Origin: CAVRJC01 sp964505725
GTDB lineage: Bacteria > Actinomycetota > Acidimicrobiia > IMCC26256 > DASPTH01
Direction of reading: 5' to 3'
Length of the DNA: 40,384 nucleotides
Assembly (NCBI GenBank): GCA_964505725.1
Contig: CAZDJK010000029.1
Coordinates: forward strand, 1 to 40,384
Part shown: piece by piece, positions 1 to 7,833 of the stretch
Layout: the number at the start of each line of letters is the position of its first letter
How positions within the stretch are numbered: the first letter of the stretch is position 1
Notes under the pieces: model-generated
Databases searched by the model: none
What the model saw: only the letters and a program-made list of their open reading frames with translations
What the model was told of the DNA's origin: nothing
Position numbers and translations under genes: made by a program

Positions 1-2
1 AG

Positions 3-281
3 AGGAGGTTGTGCCGGCACTCGCCTCCCGGCCGCGCCCGGGCCGAGGAGGCGCTGACGCTCGGCCTTCGCACCCGCACGGGGATCAAGCTCGACGCCGA
101 TACGGTCGATTTCCCCCCTGTGACGGCCCTGCTCGACTCGCTCGCGCAGGCCGGGCTGATCGAGGCCGCGGCCGAACCGGGACGCGTGGTCCTGTCGCGC
201 CGGGGGCGGCTGCTCGCGAACGACGTCACCGCGCGCCTGCTGGTCGCCGGCGAGCAATTCGCCCGCGTTGGCACTCGGTAG
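3..281 (+). CDS. hemW: HemW-like radical SAM protein, C-terminal end (5' truncated)
   Basis: Open reading frame running in from the left edge and ending at TAG 279-281. The visible 90-odd residues carry the C-terminal HemW signature: a GLRTRTGI stretch, a winged-helix-like segment, and the closing motif SRRGRLLANDVTARLL. HemW is a radical-SAM family heme chaperone once called a coproporphyrinogen oxidase (hemN-like); its catalytic radical-SAM part lies outside the window. In many Actinobacteria hemW directly precedes hrcA, as here. Its stop codon lies inside the CIRCE operator of hrcA, so transcripts from hemW read through that operator. The assignment rests on the short C-terminal motif plus gene order. 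Confidence 0.75.
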   Translation, partial: RRLCRHSPPGRARAEEALTLGLRTRTGIKLDADTVDFPPVTALLDSLAQAGLIEAAAEPGRVVLSRRGRLLANDVTARLLVAGEQFARVGTR

Positions 282-294
282 AATCGAGTGCCAA
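268..294 (+). promoter_or_regulatory. CIRCE operator (HrcA binding site)
   Basis: Perfect inverted repeat TTGGCACTC (268-276), 9-nt spacer (277-285), GAGTGCCAA (286-294). This matches the CIRCE arrangement TTAGCACTC-N9-GAGTGCTAA with one symmetric change in each arm. The right arm ends on the A of the hrcA ATG. HrcA binding here would block its own promoter; heat would relieve it. hrcA and dnaJ follow. Confidence 0.95.
279..284 (+). promoter_or_regulatory. Probable -10 box of hrcA, inside the CIRCE spacer
   Basis: TAGAAT lies in and beside the 9-nt CIRCE spacer and overlaps the hemW stop codon. Nine bases separate it from ATG 294, so transcription would start at or next to the start codon and give a leaderless mRNA. 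I see no clear -35 hexamer. Confidence 0.6.
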
Positions 295-1310
295 TGGAAC
301 TCGACGAGCGGAAGGCCGCGATCCTGCAGGCAGTGGTGGAGGAGCACATCCACACCGCACAGCCGGTCGGCTCGGAACGCATCGCGCGCACCCGCGGGAT
401 GACGGTTTCGAGCGCGACCGTCCGCAACGAGATGACGATCCTCGAGCGCGAGGGCTTCCTGGCCCAGCCGCACACGTCGGCCGGGAGGGTCCCGACCGAC
501 CTCGGCTACCGCTACTTCGTCGACCACCTCACCGAGGGCTCGCTGGCACCCGCGCAGCGGCGCGCGGTGGCGTCCTTCTTCGACCTCTTCACGTCGGCCC
601 ACCGGGTGCTCGAGGATCTGCTCCACGAGACGAGTCAGCTCCTCGCACGCGTCACCACGCACACCGCGGTCGTGGTCGGACCGCACGTCGACAGCGTGAC
701 CGTGCGCAGCGTCCAGCTGGTGCCCCTGCAGGGCAACGTGGTGCTCGTGCTCGTGATCCTGTCCAACGGCAGCGTCGAGCGCTGCGTGCTCCACATCCAG
801 GGTGAGGTCGCCGACACCGACATCGCGCGCGCGGCGCAGGCGCTCGACTCCCAGCTCACCGGCGCGCGCTGGGGCCAGCTGCCGCAAATCTCCGTCACGG
901 GCTCACCGACGGTCGACGCCCTCGCGCGTGCCGCGCGCGACACGCTCACCCGCCACATCGCACACGAAACGGCCGAGCCGCTCTACATCGGCGGCGCCAG
1001 CCGGCTCGCCGCGGAGCAGGAGTCGTTCCCCGACTCCACACGGGTCGCGCACCTGCTGGAGCTGCTCGAGCGCCAGGTCGAGGTCGTCTCGCTCGTGCGC
1101 GCGCTCCTCGACGAGGGCACCACCGTGTCGATCGGCTCCGAGAACCCCATCGAGGAGTTTCGCGACTGCTCGGTCGTGGTGGCGCCGTACCTGGTGGAAG
1201 GGGAGGTCGTCGGCACCGTCGGCGTTTTGGGTCCCACCCGCATGGACTACCGCCAGGCGCTCGCTGCGGTCGAGACCATCTCGCAACAATTGGGGAACGC
1301 GCTGTCGTGA
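294..1310 (+). CDS. hrcA: Heat-inducible transcription repressor HrcA
   Basis: 338-aa repressor of class I heat-shock genes; it binds CIRCE and depends on GroEL for activity. An N-terminal winged helix (residues about 1-75) contains SSATVRNEMTILEREG and the family segment SAGRVPTDLGYRYFVD. It is followed by the HrcA GAF-like/dimerisation domain ending in GVLGPTRMDYRQALAAVE. I chose ATG 294 (MELDERKAAIL) over GTG 288: homologs start at this point, and ATG 294 sits 9 nt behind a TAGAAT box, consistent with leaderless translation. The gene overlaps dnaJ by 4 nt (GTGA), so the two are coupled. Confidence 0.95.
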   Translation: MELDERKAAILQAVVEEHIHTAQPVGSERIARTRGMTVSSATVRNEMTILEREGFLAQPHTSAGRVPTDLGYRYFVDHLTEGSLAPAQRRAVASFFDLFTSAHRVLEDLLHETSQLLARVTTHTAVVVGPHVDSVTVRSVQLVPLQGNVVLVLVILSNGSVERCVLHIQGEVADTDIARAAQALDSQLTGARWGQLPQISVTGSPTVDALARAARDTLTRHIAHETAEPLYIGGASRLAAEQESFPDSTRVAHLLELLERQVEVVSLVRALLDEGTTVSIGSENPIEEFRDCSVVVAPYLVEGEVVGTVGVLGPTRMDYRQALAAVETISQQLGNALS

Positions 1311-2419
1311 GCGACTACTACGAGATCCTCGGCGTCTCCCGCAACGCGACCGACGACGAGATCAAGCGCGCATACCGCGCGCTCGCCCGGCGCTACCACC
1401 CCGACAGCAACCCGGCCGATCCGGACGCGGAATCGCACTTCAAGGAGATCAACCTCGCGTACGAGACCCTGCGCGACCCCGAGCGTCGCCGGCGCTACGA
1501 CGTGTTCGGAGAGGACGGGGCGCGCGCGTCGGGCGGACAACCCGCCGGCGGCGACCCGTTCGGCTTCGGCGACCTCTTTGGCGCGTTCTTCGGCGGCGAC
1601 CCGTTCGGGAACGCGCGCCAGGCGGGCCCGCCCCGCGCGCCCGATGCGGAGGCGGTCATCCACCTCGAGCTCGCGCAGGCCGCGTTCGGCACCACCGCCA
1701 CGGTCGACGTCCGCCTGCCGGTCACGTGCTCGCGCTGCGAAGGGTCGGGCTGTGAGCCCGGAACCCACCCCGCGCGCTGCGACGTGTGCGGCGGCACCGG
1801 CGAGGTGCGCGAGGTGCGCCGCTCGGTGCTCGGCCAGATCATGACTGCGGCACCGTGCGTCGCGTGCAGCGCCACCGGGAGCCGGATTCCGAGCCCGTGC
1901 CGCGACTGCCGCGGCGACGGCCGCGTGCGCGCCTCGCGCACCATCGACGTCGAGGTGCCCGCGGGTGTCGACGACGGCCAGCGCCTCCGTCTCGCCGGAC
2001 GCGGGCCCGCGGCGCCTCGCGGGGGCACGCCGGGCGACCTCTACGTGACTGTGCGCGTCGCACCCGACGAGCGGTTCGAGCGTGTCGGCGACGACCTCGT
2101 GCTCACGCGCCGCATCGCGTTCACGCAGGCCGCGCTCGGCACGCGCCTCGACATCGAGACGCTCGACGGCCACGAGGAGCTGGTCGTCCCGCCGGGGACC
2201 CAACCCAACCACGTGTTCAAGCTGAAGGGTCGGGGCGTGCACGCGCTCCGCGGCCGTGGGCGCGGCGACCTGCTCGTGCGAGTCGAGGTCGAGGTCCCGG
2301 GCGCGCTCTCGGGTGACGAAGACGAGCTGCTGCGCTCGTTCGCGGCGCTCCGCGGCGAGGAGGTCGCCGCGCCCCAGGAGCGGGGCGTCTTCTCGCGCCT
2401 GCGGTCCGCGTTCCAGTAG
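1307..2419 (+). CDS. dnaJ: Chaperone DnaJ (HSP40)
   Basis: 370-aa type I J-protein, co-chaperone of DnaK. The J domain (1-66) has HPD at 31-33; a G/F-rich stretch lies at about 81-101. The zinc-finger region has four CxxC pairs (C141/C144, C158/C161, C184/C187, C198/C201). The third pair is followed by SATG rather than the usual GxG, a mild degeneration. The C-terminal peptide-binding domains follow. The start is GTG 1307, overlapping the hrcA stop, so it is regulated with hrcA through CIRCE. This is the hrcA-linked DnaJ (DnaJ2 type) common in Actinobacteria; no dnaK or grpE is nearby. Confidence 0.95.
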   Translation: MSDYYEILGVSRNATDDEIKRAYRALARRYHPDSNPADPDAESHFKEINLAYETLRDPERRRRYDVFGEDGARASGGQPAGGDPFGFGDLFGAFFGGDPFGNARQAGPPRAPDAEAVIHLELAQAAFGTTATVDVRLPVTCSRCEGSGCEPGTHPARCDVCGGTGEVREVRRSVLGQIMTAAPCVACSATGSRIPSPCRDCRGDGRVRASRTIDVEVPAGVDDGQRLRLAGRGPAAPRGGTPGDLYVTVRVAPDERFERVGDDLVLTRRIAFTQAALGTRLDIETLDGHEELVVPPGTQPNHVFKLKGRGVHALRGRGRGDLLVRVEVEVPGALSGDEDELLRSFAALRGEEVAAPQERGVFSRLRSAFQ

Positions 2420-2438
2420 CACCCCGGGTCGGCGCACC

Positions 2439-3188
2439 GTGGCGCCCCGGCACCCCGCCTCCGTTCCCGCCGTCGCGCACCTCTTCCTGTCGCGTCTCGA
2501 CGACGACGTCACCGTCGGCGGCGACGAGGGTCACCACCTCCAGCGCGTCCGGCGGCTCCGCGTCGGGGAAGCGGTGACCGGGGCGGACGGGCACGGGCGG
2601 TGGCGCGAGTACGAGGTCGCGGCGTCGAGCGGCGGGACGGTCGGGCTGCGCGCGCGGTCTGCGATCGAGCACGAGCCGGTCCCGGTGCCGCGGCTCGTCG
2701 TGGCGTGCGCGTTGACCAAGGGCGAGCGACCCGAGCTCATCGTGCAGAAGCTCACCGAGCTCGGCGTCGACCGGATCGTGCTGCTCGCCGCGGCCCGCTC
2801 GGTGGTCCGATGGGACGACGACCGCGCCGGGCACGCGCTCACGCGCCTCGCGCGCGTCGCGTGGGAAGCGGGCGCGCAGAGCCGCCGGGCGCGCGTTCCG
2901 TTCGTCGAGGGCCCGGTCGCCCCCGCCGAGATCACCGCCCATCCGGGTCTGGTCGTTGCCGACCTCGCAGGCGTGCCCGCGGACTCGATCCCGCTGCCAC
3001 GGCCCGGCGACCCGCCGAATGGGGAGTGGGTGGTGGCCGTCGGGCCCGAGGGAGGGTTCGACCCCGCCGAGCAGCGTGGCTTCGGCGATGCACCGCGCCT
3101 GGCCGTCGGCCCGCACGTGCTGCGCGCCGAGACCGCGGCGATCGCGGCTGCCTCGGCGCTCGCGGGGCGACGACGCGACCCTGTCTGA
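2439..3188 (+). CDS. rsmE: 16S rRNA m3U1498 methyltransferase RsmE
   Basis: 249-aa SPOUT-class methyltransferase that methylates N3 of U1498 in 16S rRNA using S-adenosylmethionine. The N-terminal PUA-like part has HLFLSRL and GDEGHHLQRVRRLRVGE. The C-terminal SPOUT knot has VVAVGPEGGFDPAE and the late motif VLRAETAAIAAAS, both characteristic of RsmE. Start GTG 2439 leaves about 12 residues before the conserved HLF. The frame is open further upstream into dnaJ, so the start is not certain. It lies 19 nt behind dnaJ, the usual hrcA-dnaJ-rsmE order. Confidence 0.93.
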   Translation: MAPRHPASVPAVAHLFLSRLDDDVTVGGDEGHHLQRVRRLRVGEAVTGADGHGRWREYEVAASSGGTVGLRARSAIEHEPVPVPRLVVACALTKGERPELIVQKLTELGVDRIVLLAAARSVVRWDDDRAGHALTRLARVAWEAGAQSRRARVPFVEGPVAPAEITAHPGLVVADLAGVPADSIPLPRPGDPPNGEWVVAVGPEGGFDPAEQRGFGDAPRLAVGPHVLRAETAAIAAASALAGRRRDPV

Positions 3189-3285
3189 GGTGCTCGGTTG
3201 GGGCGGTTCGCGAAGATTCGGAGGAACCGGGGGGTCCCGGGCACTGGCTCCCGAACGCAGAGAGTAGTGATCGGCGCGCCCACCT

Positions 3286-3293
3286 GATACTCT
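3286..3293 (+). promoter_or_regulatory. Probable -10 region of the bldD-like gene
   Basis: GATACTCT offers two overlapping boxes, GATACT and TACTCT. The transcript would have a leader of about 40 nt containing the purine-rich GGGGGACGAG just before ATG 3338, so this gene is probably not leaderless. The 149-nt gap behind rsmE supports a separate promoter. Confidence 0.4.
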
Positions 3294-3337
3294 CCGCGCG
3301 GCAAGGGAAACTCGGGCTCAGGGGGCTGGGGGACGAG

Positions 3338-3823
3338 ATGGACGGCGAGTACGTCGGCGATCGCCTGCGCGCGATCCGCCGCCAAAAGGGCTTCTCACTG
3401 CACGACGTGGAAGCGCGCTCGAACCAGGAGTTCAAGGCCTCCGTGCTGGGTGCGTACGAGCGCGGTGAACGTGCCATCTCCGTCTCGCGTCTGATCCGGC
3501 TGGCGGAGCTGTACCGCGTGCCACCCGATCAGCTGCTGCCGCGCAGCCAGCAGGAGGGCGACGTCGACATCGACCTCGTACGGGCCGAGGGGACCGCCGA
3601 GGGGTTCACCATCGACCTGGTGCGCCTGCACGACACCGACGACGCCGACGCCGCGGTGATCGCGCGGTACGCCGCCACCATCCAGCTCCAGCGACAGGAC
3701 TTCAACGGCCAGATGCTCACCATCCGCCACGACGACCTGCGCGTTCTCGCCGCGGTCATGGGCCGCAGCCCCGAGGAGCTCGGCAGCCGGCTCGATCAGC
3801 TGGGCCTGCGCGCCAACAGCTGA
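3338..3823 (+). CDS. bldD: BldD-like transcription regulator with c-di-GMP signature
   Basis: 161-aa protein. The N-terminal XRE-type helix-turn-helix (residues 4-68: GDRLRAIRRQKGFSLHDVEA, GAYERGERAISVSRLIRLAE) closely resembles BldD of Streptomyces, the repressor of developmental genes. The C-terminal domain (about 90-158) contains R119-Q-D121, eight residues (FNGQMLTI), then R130-H-D-D133. That fits the RxD-x8-RxxD motif by which BldD binds tetrameric cyclic di-GMP, which drives dimerisation on DNA. ATG 3338 follows GGGGGACGAG. It is monocistronic, between rsmE and phoH. Orthology to BldD is strong at motif level; targets and a developmental role in this organism are inference. Confidence 0.88.
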   Translation: MDGEYVGDRLRAIRRQKGFSLHDVEARSNQEFKASVLGAYERGERAISVSRLIRLAELYRVPPDQLLPRSQQEGDVDIDLVRAEGTAEGFTIDLVRLHDTDDADAAVIARYAATIQLQRQDFNGQMLTIRHDDLRVLAAVMGRSPEELGSRLDQLGLRANS

Positions 3824-3831
3824 CCTGACTC

Positions 3832-3888
3832 TTGCCTCGCTCGCTGCGGCGCAGGGTACCTGCGCCGTGGACGCTCGTTCGGGGCCGC
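3832..3888 (+). repeat. 57-bp direct repeat, copy 1 (hairpin-containing)
   Basis: Copy 1 of a 57-bp element repeated at 3926-3982 with two differences. Its centre is a hairpin, GGCGCAGG-GTA-CCTGCGCC, extendable by one C-G pair. It lies directly behind the bldD-like gene and resembles a REP/BIME-type intergenic element; it might also act as a terminator, though no T-run follows. Confidence 0.8.
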
Positions 3889-3925
3889 CTCCGCTCACTG
3901 CGTTCGCTGCGGACGGCCTCGATGA

Positions 3926-3982
3926 TTGCCTCGCTCGCGGCGGCGCAGGGTACCTGCGCCGCGGACGCTCGTTCGGGGCCGC
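3926..3982 (+). repeat. 57-bp direct repeat, copy 2
   Basis: Same element as 3832-3888, 94 bp downstream. One of the two differences (T to C in the right flank) restores pairing, so this hairpin has a 10-bp stem, GCGGCGCAGG with CCTGCGCCGC. It ends about 20 bp before the phoH start. Confidence 0.8.
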
Positions 3983-4004
3983 GCCACGCTACGCTCACGG
4001 TGAC

Positions 4005-4976
4005 GTGCCAGCACCGTCATCGACCCAGGTGAAGATCCTCGTCCCCGGCAACCACCTGATGGTGGGCCTGCTCGGGCAGCGGGATGAGCTGCTGCGCATC
4101 ATCGAGGCCGCGTTCCCCGTGACCATCCACGTCCGCGGCAACGAGGTGACGGTCACCGGCGACGAGGTCGAGACCGAGCGCGTCGGCCGACTGTTCGAGG
4201 AGCTGGTGGCGCTGCTCGAGTCGGGCCACGTCCTCGACCCCGAGGGCGTCGGGCGCAGCATCGACATGCTGAAGGCGGACCAGCGCCCGACCGACGTGCT
4301 CACCACCGAGGTCCTGCGCGGCCGTCGCTCCGTCCACCCCAAGACGGCCGGGCAGAAGGCCTACGTGGACGCGGTGCGGACGCACACGGTGACGTTCGGG
4401 ATCGGCCCGGCCGGTACCGGCAAGAGCTACCTCGCCGTCGCCCTCGCGGTGCAGGCGCTGCAGGCGAAGCAGGTGCACCGCATCATCCTCACCCGCCCCG
4501 CGGTCGAGGCGGGCGAGCGCCTCGGCTTCCTTCCCGGCGACATCCTCGCCAAGGTCGACCCCTACCTGCGGCCGCTCTACGACGCGTTGTACGACATGCT
4601 CGAGCCCGAAGGCGTCTCGCGACTCATGGAGCGCGGCACGATCGAGGTCGCGCCACTCGCATTCATGCGCGGCCGGACGTTGAACGACTCGTTCATCATC
4701 CTCGACGAGGCGCAGAACACCACCCCCGAGCAGATGAAGATGTTCCTCACCCGTCTCGGCTTCGGCTCGAAGATCGTCGTCACGGGCGACGTGACCCAGA
4801 TCGACCTTCCCGAGGGGCGCGGGCGCTCCGGGCTGCTGGCGGTGCGCGACATCCTCGACGGCATCGGGGATCTCGCGTTCGTGGAGCTCGACGCGCGCGA
4901 CGTGGTGCGGCACCGCATCGTGCAGGACATCGTGAACGCGTACGAGCGCGACGAGATCAACCGCTCGCGCCGCTGA
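4005..4976 (+). CDS. phoH: PhoH-family ATPase
   Basis: 323-aa cytoplasmic P-loop ATPase of the PhoH family, which recurs next to ybeY and era and is linked to RNA/ribosome metabolism; the exact substrate is unknown. Walker A is GPAGTGKS (134-141), Walker B IILDEAQ (231-237), followed by the family segment QMKMFLTRLGFGSKIVVTGD. A short N-terminal KH-like part precedes the ATPase. Start GTG 4005 is the earliest in-frame start outside the repeat; GTG 4029 (MKILVPGN) is an equally possible start. It is 2 nt from ybeY, so the two are co-transcribed. Confidence 0.93.
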   Translation: MPAPSSTQVKILVPGNHLMVGLLGQRDELLRIIEAAFPVTIHVRGNEVTVTGDEVETERVGRLFEELVALLESGHVLDPEGVGRSIDMLKADQRPTDVLTTEVLRGRRSVHPKTAGQKAYVDAVRTHTVTFGIGPAGTGKSYLAVALAVQALQAKQVHRIILTRPAVEAGERLGFLPGDILAKVDPYLRPLYDALYDMLEPEGVSRLMERGTIEVAPLAFMRGRTLNDSFIILDEAQNTTPEQMKMFLTRLGFGSKIVVTGDVTQIDLPEGRGRSGLLAVRDILDGIGDLAFVELDARDVVRHRIVQDIVNAYERDEINRSRR

Positions 4977-4978
4977 CC

Positions 4979-5518
4979 GTGTCCGTGTTCGCCACCGACG
5001 AGCAGTCGACCATCGCCATCGACCTCACGCGCTGGCTCGGGCTGGCCGACCTCGTGCTCAACAGCGAGCGGGTGCCACCCGACGCCGAGGTGTCGCTGCT
5101 CTTCGTCGACGAGGAGGCGATGGCCGAGCTCAACCGGCGCTTCCTCGGCGGCGACGGGCCCACCGACGTGCTGGCATTCCCCATCGACGACGACCACGAG
5201 CCCGCGGGCCGCAAGCCCGACGAGGGCGGCCGCGGTCCGGGCGCGGTCGCCGAGCCGACCGACCCGCCGGTCGTGCTCGGCGACGTCGTGGTGTGCCCGG
5301 AGGTGGCGCGCCGTCAGGCCCGGGAGCAAGCCCACGACCTCGACGACGAGCTCGCGCTCCTGGTCGTGCACGGCGTGCTCCACCTCCTCGACTACGACCA
5401 CGCCGAGGCGGTGGACGCCGAACGGATGCAGCGTCGCGAGCGGGAGCTGCTCGACCATTTCCGCGCCGGGAAGGTCGAGGCCGCGCTCGATGACAAGGGC
5501 CCGGAGATGAGGAGATGA
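4979..5518 (+). CDS. ybeY: Endoribonuclease YbeY (rRNA maturation)
   Basis: 179-aa metal-dependent single-strand RNase acting in 16S rRNA 3'-end maturation and ribosome quality control. The zinc motif H131-x3-H135-x5-H141 is in HGVLHLLDYDHAEA. GGDGPTDVLAFP and GDVVVCPEVA are the other family motifs. Between these two, residues about 72-98 form a charged Gly/Pro-rich insertion (DEGGRGPGAVAEP) longer than in many homologs. The start GTG 4979 is 2 nt behind phoH; its ATGA end overlaps the next gene. Confidence 0.94.
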   Translation: MSVFATDEQSTIAIDLTRWLGLADLVLNSERVPPDAEVSLLFVDEEAMAELNRRFLGGDGPTDVLAFPIDDDHEPAGRKPDEGGRGPGAVAEPTDPPVVLGDVVVCPEVARRQAREQAHDLDDELALLVVHGVLHLLDYDHAEAVDAERMQRRERELLDHFRAGKVEAALDDKGPEMRR

Positions 5519-6825
5519 GCGGTTCCGACTGGATCCTGCTCGCGGTCGTCGTGGTGCTGTTCGTGGTGTCGATCGGGCTCGCGCTCTCCGAGACCGCGTT
5601 CACCCGCATGAACCGCATCCGCGCGCTCGCGCTCGCGGATGACGGGGACAAGCGTGCAGCCCGGCTGGCGTCCATGCTCGAACATCCGGAACGCACGCTG
5701 AACGTCGTGCTCCTGCTGTTGCTCGTGTGCCAGCTCACCTCGGCGACGCTGATCGGCGTTCTCCTCGAGAGCAGCGCGGGCGCGCTCGGCGTGTTCATCG
5801 GCATCGTCCTGCAGATCTTCCTGTTCTTCGTGGTCGGCGAGGTCGCCCCGAAGACGTTCGCGGTGCAGCACACCGAGCGCGCCGCGCTGGCCGTCACTCC
5901 GATGCTCTGGTTCCTCACCAACTTTGCGCCCCTGCGGCTCGTCTCACGCGGGCTCATCGGCGCCGCGAACGTCGTGCTCCCCGGGCGAGGGCTCAAGCAG
6001 GGGCCCTTCGTCACCGAGGAGGAGATCCGCACGATGGCCGACGTCGCGGCCGACGAGGCGGTGATCGAACGGGAGGAGCAGCGCCTGATCCATTCGGTGT
6101 TCGAGTTCGGCGACACCGTCGTGCGCGAGGTGATGATGCCGCGACCCGACATGGTCACGGTCGGGATCGACGACACCATCGAAAGGGGAATCGAGGTCTG
6201 CATCGACCGCGGTTTCTCGCGTCTGCCGGCCTGCGACGGGACGCCCGACCACATCGTGGGGCTCGTCTACCTGAAGGACCTCGTCGCGCGCGCACGGGCC
6301 GGTGAACAGGACGCGCCCATACGCGTCGCGGTACGGCCCGCCGTGTTCGTGCCCGAGCAGAAGCGCGTGGCCGAGCTGCTCGCCGAGATGCAGGCCAAGC
6401 AGTTCCACATGGCAATCGTGATCGACGAGTACGGCACCACCTCTGGCCTGGTGACGCTCGAGGATCTCCTCGAGGAGATCGTGGGCGAGATCGCCGACGA
6501 GTACGACGTCGAAGTGCCGGCGGTCGAGCTCCTGCCCGACGGCTCGCTGCGGGTCGCCGGCCGGACGCCCATCGACGACGTGAGCGAGGCCCTCGGCACC
6601 GAGCTGCCCGACACCGAGTGGGACACCGTCGGCGGTCTCGTCTTCAACCTCCTCGGCCACGTGCCCGAGGAGGGCGAGACGGTCGCGTTCCAGGGGCTCG
6701 AGCTGCGGACGGAGTCGGTGGACGGCCACCGGATCGCGTCGGTGCGCATCACGAGACGCGACCCCGGACCCGCCGAGGCGCCGACCGCGCCGGGCGAGCC
6801 GGTGCGCGACTCGTCGGGGAGATGA
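5515..6825 (+). CDS. CorC/HlyC-type CBS-domain membrane protein
   Basis: 436-aa inner-membrane protein with DUF21 (CNNM-like) transmembrane region (residues about 1-140, at least three hydrophobic helices), a pair of CBS domains (about 205-335; MMPRPDMVTVGIDD, AIVIDEYGTTSGLVTLEDLL) and a C-terminal CorC_HlyC domain (about 345-425; DTVGGLVFNLLGHVPEEGE). Relatives are implicated in Mg2+/Co2+ efflux and are often misnamed hemolysin. It sits between ybeY and era with 4-nt overlaps on both sides, a conserved order, which makes the four genes one translationally coupled unit. Confidence 0.92.
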   Translation: MSGSDWILLAVVVVLFVVSIGLALSETAFTRMNRIRALALADDGDKRAARLASMLEHPERTLNVVLLLLLVCQLTSATLIGVLLESSAGALGVFIGIVLQIFLFFVVGEVAPKTFAVQHTERAALAVTPMLWFLTNFAPLRLVSRGLIGAANVVLPGRGLKQGPFVTEEEIRTMADVAADEAVIEREEQRLIHSVFEFGDTVVREVMMPRPDMVTVGIDDTIERGIEVCIDRGFSRLPACDGTPDHIVGLVYLKDLVARARAGEQDAPIRVAVRPAVFVPEQKRVAELLAEMQAKQFHMAIVIDEYGTTSGLVTLEDLLEEIVGEIADEYDVEVPAVELLPDGSLRVAGRTPIDDVSEALGTELPDTEWDTVGGLVFNLLGHVPEEGETVAFQGLELRTESVDGHRIASVRITRRDPGPAEAPTAPGEPVRDSSGR

Positions 6826-7733
6826 CAGCCGCCCCGCCGGGAGCATTCCGCTCCGGCTTCGTGTCGCTCGTGGGGCGCCCGAACGTCGGCAAGTCGACGC
6901 TCGTGAACCGGCTCGTGGGTACCAAGGTCGCCATCGTCTCCGACCGGCCCCAGACGACGCGGACGCAGATCCGCGGCGTGCGGACCACGCCGGCGAGCCA
7001 GATCGTGCTGCTCGACACGCCCGGGGTGCACAAGCCGCGCACGATGCTCGGGGAACGCACCAACGAGCGGGCCCGTTCCACGCTGTCCGAGGTCGACGTG
7101 GTGTGCGTCGTGCTCGAGGCCAACGCACCGATCGGTCGGGGCGACGCGTTCGTGGCCGACCTCGTGCGGGAGGTCGAGACTCCGCGCATCCTCGTGCTCA
7201 ACAAGATCGACGCCACCGGCCGCGCCGCGGTCGCCGACCACCTCGCCCGCGCCGCGGAGCTCGGCGACTTCGACGCCTACGTGCCGCTGTCAGCGCGTAC
7301 GGGCGCGAACGTCGGTGCGCTGGTGGACGAGCTCGAGGCGCGCCTACCGCCCGGGCCCGTCTACTACCCAGAGGGCGTGGTCACCGACCAGCCCGAGACC
7401 TTCCTCGCGGCCGAGCTGCTGCGGGAGAAGCTGCTCCGGATCGCGCGGGACGAATTGCCGCATTCGATCACCGTGGTCGTGGAGGAGATCGAGCCCGACC
7501 CGGGCGCCGATCCCGGTGACGTGCTCCGGCTCCGGGCGCGGGTCCTCGTGGAGCGCGAGTCGCAGAAGGGCATGGTCATCGGGCGGCGCGGCGCCGTGCT
7601 CAAGGAGGCCGGGACGCAGGCCCGCCAGGAGCTGGAGGCGCTGCTCGGCACACGCGTGTACCTCGAGACGGTGGTGAAGGTGGAGCGGGACTGGCAGCGA
7701 CGGGCCCACTCGCTCGACCGCCTGGGTCTCTGA
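6822..7733 (+). CDS. era: GTPase Era
   Basis: 303-aa GTPase that binds the 3' end of 16S rRNA and assists 30S assembly. G1 is GRPNVGKST (18-26), the G2/effector region TTRTQIRGV, G3 DTPG, G4 NKID. The C-terminal KH domain has IGRRGAVLKEAGTQARQELE. ATG 6822 overlaps the stop of the preceding gene (ATGA) and lies behind GGGGAG. It is the last gene of the phoH-ybeY-corC-era unit; a 100-nt gap and a new promoter follow. Confidence 0.96.
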   Translation: MTAAPPGAFRSGFVSLVGRPNVGKSTLVNRLVGTKVAIVSDRPQTTRTQIRGVRTTPASQIVLLDTPGVHKPRTMLGERTNERARSTLSEVDVVCVVLEANAPIGRGDAFVADLVREVETPRILVLNKIDATGRAAVADHLARAAELGDFDAYVPLSARTGANVGALVDELEARLPPGPVYYPEGVVTDQPETFLAAELLREKLLRIARDELPHSITVVVEEIEPDPGADPGDVLRLRARVLVERESQKGMVIGRRGAVLKEAGTQARQELEALLGTRVYLETVVKVERDWQRRAHSLDRLGL

Positions 7734-7766
7734 CCCACAAGTTGCTGAGCCGGAAGCCGACCCAGG

Positions 7767-7772
7767 TAGAGT
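7767..7772 (+). promoter_or_regulatory. Probable -10 box of the oxidase operon
   Basis: TAGAGT in the gap behind era. It would give a leader of about 55 nt containing GGAAGGGG just before ATG 7834, a normal ribosome binding site, unlike the leaderless genes elsewhere in the window. Confidence 0.5.
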
Positions 7773-7833
7773 GCCGCGCGCCGGGGATCGATCGCCGTGG
7801 GGCCCGTGCCGCCGACGAGTGCTGGAAGGGGAT

